Positions 44,407-48,653 of a stretch of DNA of 48,653 nucleotides are shown piece by piece. The notes beneath the pieces are model-generated. The model was given only the letters and a program-made list of their open reading frames with translations. It had not been told where the DNA came from and ran no database searches. The DNA lies in assembly GCA_016840065.1 (NCBI GenBank), contig JAEOTB010000027.1, forward strand, positions 1-48,653. The letters are read 5' to 3'. A program made the translations under genes and the position numbers. The DNA is from Candidatus Hermodarchaeota archaeon. GTDB lineage: Archaea > Asgardarchaeota > Hermodarchaeia > Hermodarchaeales > Hermodarchaeaceae. Position 1 is the first letter of the stretch. Each line of letters starts with the position of its first letter.

Positions 44407-45612
44407 CTAATGTGTGAACCGTGCGCGTAATTCAGCAATAATCCCTCTCCCGAGGGATTTGAGTGGGTTCCGGAGAAGCCGGTAGTAATCAGTTTGACCA
44501 GTTGCAATGTCTTTAACGAGCCTATCCAAACCTCGGATGTGCCGCAGTAGCTTGAAACCTCCATAAAGATGATTGTGGACAGTCATTGCAACAGAACGGC
44601 TGAATCGTAGTTCTTCACCAAAACGGCGTTGTGCTACTTTCGTGTACTCTCCTAGTGCTTTTTCACTGAAGTTTTGCTTGTTAATTGCCTTGGTGGTTGT
44701 GCGTCCTGCAAGAATACCGCTTTCTACTGCGTAGCAGAGGCCTTGCCCTGAAAAGACATCCACAAAACCCGCTGCGTCTCCAACTAGGAGTAGTCGATTC
44801 GCAACAAGAGGTCTTTCGAAGCCGGTGGCAGGAAGCGGATGACCAACAATTTTTTGGAGCGGTGGAATTCGTATGCCTGTTTGCCGCGCATACCATCTAG
44901 CGAAGATACGTAACTTCCCAGGTAAACCATGTAGCTGACTTGCCACTCCTCCAAGCCCCAGAGAAAGACCCGCTCTACGAGGAAATGCCCAAAAATATCC
45001 TAGCGGGATATTCAGAAAGTAAAGAGCAAGAACGTTTGGGTTGATTTTTTGCTCCAGCTCCTTTTTCGGGATTGGAACATCTACCTCAACTGCGACGCCT
45101 GTGAATTCAGGTTTTAGAGGTCCCCTAAGACCTGCAGCCCGAGCGACACGACCTCCAACACCATCGGCGCCTATGAGTATCTTCCCCCTGAATTCCCCCT
45201 GTTTTGTGTGACAAGCAATCCAGTTCTCCGCCCACTCGACATTGCTTACTCTGTGCCCGTCCAGAAACCTCACTCCCGCGTCAATGGCCTTTTGAGCTAG
45301 AAAGTGATCGAATTTGCTTCGTATTACGGTACATCCAAGAGAGGAATTGGCGCGGATATTAATTGGGTGAAGGTCAGGACCCACCAGTTTAAACCCAAGA
45401 ATCTTCCTCTCAACCACAGACGCTGGTAGGTCTACGCCTATTGTTTCAAGTAAACGCAGCGTACGAACTGAAAGCCCTCCTCCGCAGGGTTTAACCCGCG
45501 GGAATACTGCCTTATCTAGTAGGAGAACATCTAACCCTGCTTTAGCACAAACATTCGCAGCAGTCGATCCAGCTGGACCAGCACCGACCACCACAACGTC
45601 GTATGTTTTCAC
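44407..45612 (-). CDS. Geranylgeranyl reductase family flavoprotein
   Basis: A 401-residue FAD-dependent enzyme of the geranylgeranyl reductase family. Members saturate the isoprenoid chains of archaeal membrane lipids or related polyprenols. Motifs: VVVVGAGPAGSTAANVCAKA (dinucleotide loop), DKAVFPRVKPCGGGLS (family PxxKxCGGG), LIGADGVGGRVARAAG, FPRRAGLSLGLGG and LLVGDAAGFVDVFSGQG (second FAD contact). The start is GTG without a clear Shine-Dalgarno site. It lies 84 bases upstream of the GTPase in the same direction. Whether the substrate is digeranylgeranylglycerophospholipid or a dolichol-type carrier for the glycan locus cannot be told. Confidence 0.88.
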   Translation of the reverse strand: MKTYDVVVVGAGPAGSTAANVCAKAGLDVLLLDKAVFPRVKPCGGGLSVRTLRLLETIGVDLPASVVERKILGFKLVGPDLHPINIRANSSLGCTVIRSKFDHFLAQKAIDAGVRFLDGHRVSNVEWAENWIACHTKQGEFRGKILIGADGVGGRVARAAGLRGPLKPEFTGVAVEVDVPIPKKELEQKINPNVLALYFLNIPLGYFWAFPRRAGLSLGLGGVASQLHGLPGKLRIFARWYARQTGIRIPPLQKIVGHPLPATGFERPLVANRLLLVGDAAGFVDVFSGQGLCYAVESGILAGRTTTKAINKQNFSEKALGEYTKVAQRRFGEELRFSRSVAMTVHNHLYGGFKLLRHIRGLDRLVKDIATGQTDYYRLLRNPLKSLGRGIIAELRARFTH

Positions 45613-45791
45613 GCATTAGTATTTTTACTGATAACTCAAAAAGTTACCTTGACTTCCTTGAGAAGATACAAGACGAACTTGTTTCGTGCTTCTGTGAGTA
45701 ATAAACCGCTTCAGATTTATTTTTCAAGGATGCAAAGGCTTTTAGTATTCAAGGATATGCTCAAAAAACAGACCCTTTGGTGGTATTCTCG

Positions 45792-46958
45792 ATGTCTGTT
45801 GATGAAGAACTAATGCTCTTGATGATTCCTGGTCCAGTGCCCGTGCACCCGCGTGTTTACCGTGCCATGTCCCGGGTATTGTATGGGCATCGCACAAAGG
45901 AATATCAGAGCCAGTATAAGGACACTGTAGAACTCCTTAAGCGATTACTGCATACGAAGCAAGATGTATACCTCTTTGCGGGTTCTGGAACCGCGGCGAT
46001 GGAGGCAGCCATAGCGAACGTACTAGAACCCGGAGAAAAAGTGTTGAATGTGGTGAACGGTAAGTTCAGTGAACGCTGGAATGATTTATCAAAGGCTTAC
46101 GGTGTAGAAGCAGCCCAAATAGAATATGAATATGGCCAAGCTGCGAAACCCGAGGCAATAGCCGAAGCGCTGGAGGCTGATGAAGACATCAGGGCTGTTA
46201 CAATCTGCCACAATGAAACTTCAACAGCAGTTCTAAATCCAGCAGAAGAAATTGGACGAATAGTCCGAAAACATGACCGGCTTCTGATAGTGGATGGAAT
46301 TACCTCAGTCGGCGGCGACCATGTTTATCCTGACAAATGGGGTTTTGACGTATTGGCTACTGGTAGCCAGAAATGTCTTGGTGTACCTCCAGGACTGGGT
46401 GCTATTTGGGTTGGTTCGAGAGGATGGGAAAAAATCCAATCTCGAAAGAAGAAGCTTCCAAGTTACTACTTTGATCTTGTTAAATCGAAGAAAAGGTACG
46501 ATGGTAGCGGCGATTCACCATTCACTTCTGCTGTCAGCCTTCTATATGGTCTTCATGAATCACTAACAATGATGTTTGAAGAGGGTTACGAGCAACGAGT
46601 TGAACGGCACAGACGACTTGGCAGAATTACCCGAGCAGGATACTTGGGCATGGGCTTGGAACTACTCGCAGATCCGAAACACTACTCGAATACGGTAACT
46701 GCGGTCAAATATCCTCCTGGAATTAAAGATTCCGAGTTCAGAAGCCTCATTCGCAAATTTGGTGTCCTTATTGCTGGTGGCCAAGGTCCGGTGAAAGGTA
46801 AAATCTTCCGTACGAATCACATGAACATCTGTATAGAAAGAGATGTTTTAACTACTATGTCACTCATCGAGATTACATTGAAGCAGCTTGGCTATCCTGT
46901 GTCTTTAGGCTCTGGCGTGTCAGCTGCTCAAGAACAGATGCTAAAGGAATTCGATTAG
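45792..46958 (+). CDS. Class V aminotransferase (serine-pyruvate / alanine-glyoxylate type)
   Basis: A 388-residue PLP enzyme of fold type I. It opens with MIPGPVPVHPRVYRAM and YGHRTKEYQ, typical of the AGXT/SPT branch. It has LFAGSGTAAMEAAIANVL (phosphate-binding glycine-rich region), CHNETSTAVLNP, LIVDGITSVGG, and the PLP lysine K194 in TGSQKCLGVPPGL, then GQGPVKGKIFRTNHMN. ATG 45792 is preferred to TTG 45777 because GGTGG stands eight bases upstream. It is divergent from the geranylgeranyl reductase across a gap of about 180 bases. The reaction is probably transamination of Ser or Ala with glyoxylate or pyruvate; (S)-ureidoglycine or phosphonate substrates in relatives cannot be excluded. 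Confidence 0.9.
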   Translation: MSVDEELMLLMIPGPVPVHPRVYRAMSRVLYGHRTKEYQSQYKDTVELLKRLLHTKQDVYLFAGSGTAAMEAAIANVLEPGEKVLNVVNGKFSERWNDLSKAYGVEAAQIEYEYGQAAKPEAIAEALEADEDIRAVTICHNETSTAVLNPAEEIGRIVRKHDRLLIVDGITSVGGDHVYPDKWGFDVLATGSQKCLGVPPGLGAIWVGSRGWEKIQSRKKKLPSYYFDLVKSKKRYDGSGDSPFTSAVSLLYGLHESLTMMFEEGYEQRVERHRRLGRITRAGYLGMGLELLADPKHYSNTVTAVKYPPGIKDSEFRSLIRKFGVLIAGGQGPVKGKIFRTNHMNICIERDVLTTMSLIEITLKQLGYPVSLGSGVSAAQEQMLKEFD

Positions 46959-46988
46959 ACAATAAGCAACAAAATCTCCTCAAGCGTA

Positions 46989-47006
46989 ACCTCCTTATCT
47001 GGAGGT
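46989..47006. repeat. Short inverted repeat after aminotransferase
   Basis: ACCTCC-TTATCT-GGAGGT, six-base arms with a six-base loop, 31 bases after the aminotransferase stop. It may form a hairpin at the transcript end. It also contains a perfect Shine-Dalgarno sequence with no start codon at a suitable distance, so it is not read as a ribosome-binding site. Confidence 0.25.
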
Positions 47007-47132
47007 CAAGGGTGTCTCGCGACAGTATTGAAGGGAGTGGTCGCCATCTTAATTAAGAGGAAGATGAAACTATTCCTCTAGGCTCCAATTTACATAATGA
47101 ATGTAAGTTCGAAAAAGTGGTGAAAAGATTTG

Positions 47133-48653
47133 GTGCCACAAGAACATGAAAAACCCACTAGAACACCAGAAAGAATTCAGCATGGAAAAGTTCTATCGGA
47201 AATATTACAGAACCAATTCCGTTTATCTGCTCCTGAAGCAGAGGCCTATATATCACTACTTCTGATGGGACAGCTAACACCAAGCGAAATATCCTATTAT
47301 TCAGGTCTTTCCCAAGAGAAGGTTGACACGGCTCTCAAATCACTTTCAGAGAAACGGTTAGTAAGGATTGCTGGTGGGATTGTAAATCGGTATTTCGCCT
47401 TGGCACCTTACAAGATTTTCGCCAATTCAATTCAAGATTTTCAAACAAAGATAGCCACCCTCCAAAAGAGTCTCTTAGCAAATCAGGAGAAAGCGACAAC
47501 TGGCATAGAAACGAGGCTAGAGCAGATTGCAGCTAGGATAATTCAAGACATGAAAGATTGGAGAACTGCCCAGAATACAACCCTTGTAGATACATGTAGT
47601 TCAGCGAGTAACATGTTGGAAACCGCCGCTCAAGAGCTACATGGTCTATTGACACAGTTTTCAGATACCAGTAGTGACAAACTTTCAATGAAAACACAAC
47701 AAGCTTTACAGATTTTCCAGAAAACCATTATCAAAGGAATGAAGCAGCTACAGGATACCCTAACAAAGAACCTCAGCACAGGTCACCAAGAAATATCTAA
47801 ACAGGGTAAAACTTCGGAAGAATGTTTGACAACTGCAAGCGCTAGACTTCTAAAGTACCTGGATACAGTATCTACTAATCTAAAAGAACAATTTCGCATC
47901 TCCAAAGCTTCAATTGTAAATGTTACGGAAACCAGCACCAGCGATATCAGAAGCAATTTCACATCAACACAAAAACAAATGCAAAAGGAAGTTCAACAAG
48001 TCGTTACTGAAGTAACAGAAATGATTGAAGGCTTTGAGGAGCAACAAACCAAAACTATCAGTGACTGGCAGAAACAGCAAACTCGGATAATATCAGCCAT
48101 CACAAAACGAGTTAACCAGCAAATAAGGGAATCGGGAAGACAAAGATTAGAATTATTAGACCAGCTAGTATCAAAGATTGGGGAAGCCCATCGTGAGGAA
48201 CATGAACAATTAATCCAGTTTTCAAAACAAACCACCACAGAGATAGATTCCTCAATTAACAAATCAAGACAAGAATCTATTGAAATTGGCGACCTCCTCT
48301 CAAAGAGCCTTCAAAAAGCAATCACAGAATATTCACAAAGCTTGAAACAGCTTAAGGCAGAAAATACAATCACCCAATTTTCTCCTGAAACACTAACGAC
48401 TACTCACTTAACTAAAATTAAAGAATCCTTGACAAAACTCACACAACAAGCATCAGAGGAATATGAGAAACTACTAGACTCAGTAAACGAAACACTCGGT
48501 GCGCGAGTAAGTCGAGCTTATCTAGACCAGTTGGCTGCGCTGCGAACTCTATTGGAAGAACTCCAACAGGACCTATCAAAGCAGCAGTCAGCTCTTACCG
48601 AGAATATCGAAAGCATAGCCAACCAAGTCACAACCGAAACATCCACACAAATA
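47133..48653 (+). CDS. Winged-helix plus long coiled-coil protein, cut by window end
   Basis: The frame is open from GTG 47133 (GGTGA nine bases upstream) to the last base, at least 507 codons, with no stop in the window. The first 100 residues form a TrmB-like winged helix: VLSEILQNQFRLSAPEAEAYISLLLMGQ-type helices, then LTPSEISYYSGLSQEKVDTAL and LSEKRLVRIAGG. The rest is almost entirely helical, rich in Gln, Thr, Ser and Lys with few prolines, and reads as a long coiled coil resembling the signalling region of chemoreceptors or a TrmB-like dimerisation stalk. No membrane segment is seen. It may be a DNA-binding regulator or a chromosome-organising protein; I cannot decide without its C-terminus. 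Confidence 0.72.
   Translation, partial: MPQEHEKPTRTPERIQHGKVLSEILQNQFRLSAPEAEAYISLLLMGQLTPSEISYYSGLSQEKVDTALKSLSEKRLVRIAGGIVNRYFALAPYKIFANSIQDFQTKIATLQKSLLANQEKATTGIETRLEQIAARIIQDMKDWRTAQNTTLVDTCSSASNMLETAAQELHGLLTQFSDTSSDKLSMKTQQALQIFQKTIIKGMKQLQDTLTKNLSTGHQEISKQGKTSEECLTTASARLLKYLDTVSTNLKEQFRISKASIVNVTETSTSDIRSNFTSTQKQMQKEVQQVVTEVTEMIEGFEEQQTKTISDWQKQQTRIISAITKRVNQQIRESGRQRLELLDQLVSKIGEAHREEHEQLIQFSKQTTTEIDSSINKSRQESIEIGDLLSKSLQKAITEYSQSLKQLKAENTITQFSPETLTTTHLTKIKESLTKLTQQASEEYEKLLDSVNETLGARVSRAYLDQLAALRTLLEELQQDLSKQQSALTENIESIANQVTTETSTQI

Noticed and set aside
1-48653. CRISPR arrays, insertion sequences, rRNA, tRNA
   Set aside because: No regularly spaced repeats, transposase motifs or conserved RNA cores were found by eye on either strand.

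Overview
The window reads as archaeal chromosome, most likely from an Asgard-type archaeon. The grounds are archaeal-type PheS/PheT and AsnRS, an XPB helicase with a Bax1-like nuclease, a geranylgeranyl-reductase-family flavoprotein, an archaeal dUTPase, G-rich Shine-Dalgarno sites (GGTGA/GGAGG) with many GTG/TTG starts, and above all a Ras-like small GTPase co-directional with a longin-like protein plus a MIT-like/PLD-like protein. The lineage is inference; no rRNA or tRNA is present to confirm it. Base composition looks moderate (roughly 40-45 % GC) throughout, with no insertion sequence, integrase or CRISPR array.

Positions 1-31800 form a large cell-surface glycan / protein-glycosylation locus. 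It holds two GT-C-type polytopic membrane proteins (one cut by the window edge, one with a C-terminal LamG-like domain), nine GT4 and two GT2 glycosyltransferases, and a UDP-ManNAc dehydrogenase (WecC-like) next to a UDP-GlcNAc 2-epimerase (WecB-like), which together would make UDP-ManNAcA. It also holds three SDR-type nucleotide-sugar epimerases/dehydratases, a relic of a fourth, a small SAM methyltransferase and a Wzx-like flippase. A tightly packed minus-strand array (30893 down to 21004) runs epimerase, epimerase, GT4, GT4, methyltransferase, then four GT4s. Embedded in the locus at 11471-16065 is a different group: a TPR-CHAT protein with an apparently degenerate catalytic His, a dUTPase and a THEP1-type NTPase.

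Positions 31900-48653 are informational and cytoskeletal/trafficking-like. On the minus strand lie pheS-pheT, a Bax1-like PD-(D/E)XK nuclease, a PIN-helical-repeat protein and XPB. A small plus-strand membrane protein lies between the last two, and a perfect 20-bp palindrome sits in the divergent gap. Next to XPB, divergently, is a MIT-like + PLD-like protein. A minus-strand set then runs geranylgeranyl reductase, Ras-like GTPase, AsnRS, longin-like/winged-helix protein. A class V aminotransferase and a window-truncated winged-helix coiled-coil protein close the window.

Three genes (XPB at 40654, a GT4 at 8687, the methyltransferase at 26389) have conserved N-termini lying upstream of any ATG/GTG/TTG in their frame. 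They need a non-canonical start (ATT, CTG or ATA) or contain a frameshift. Taken together this is one of the more unusual signals here.
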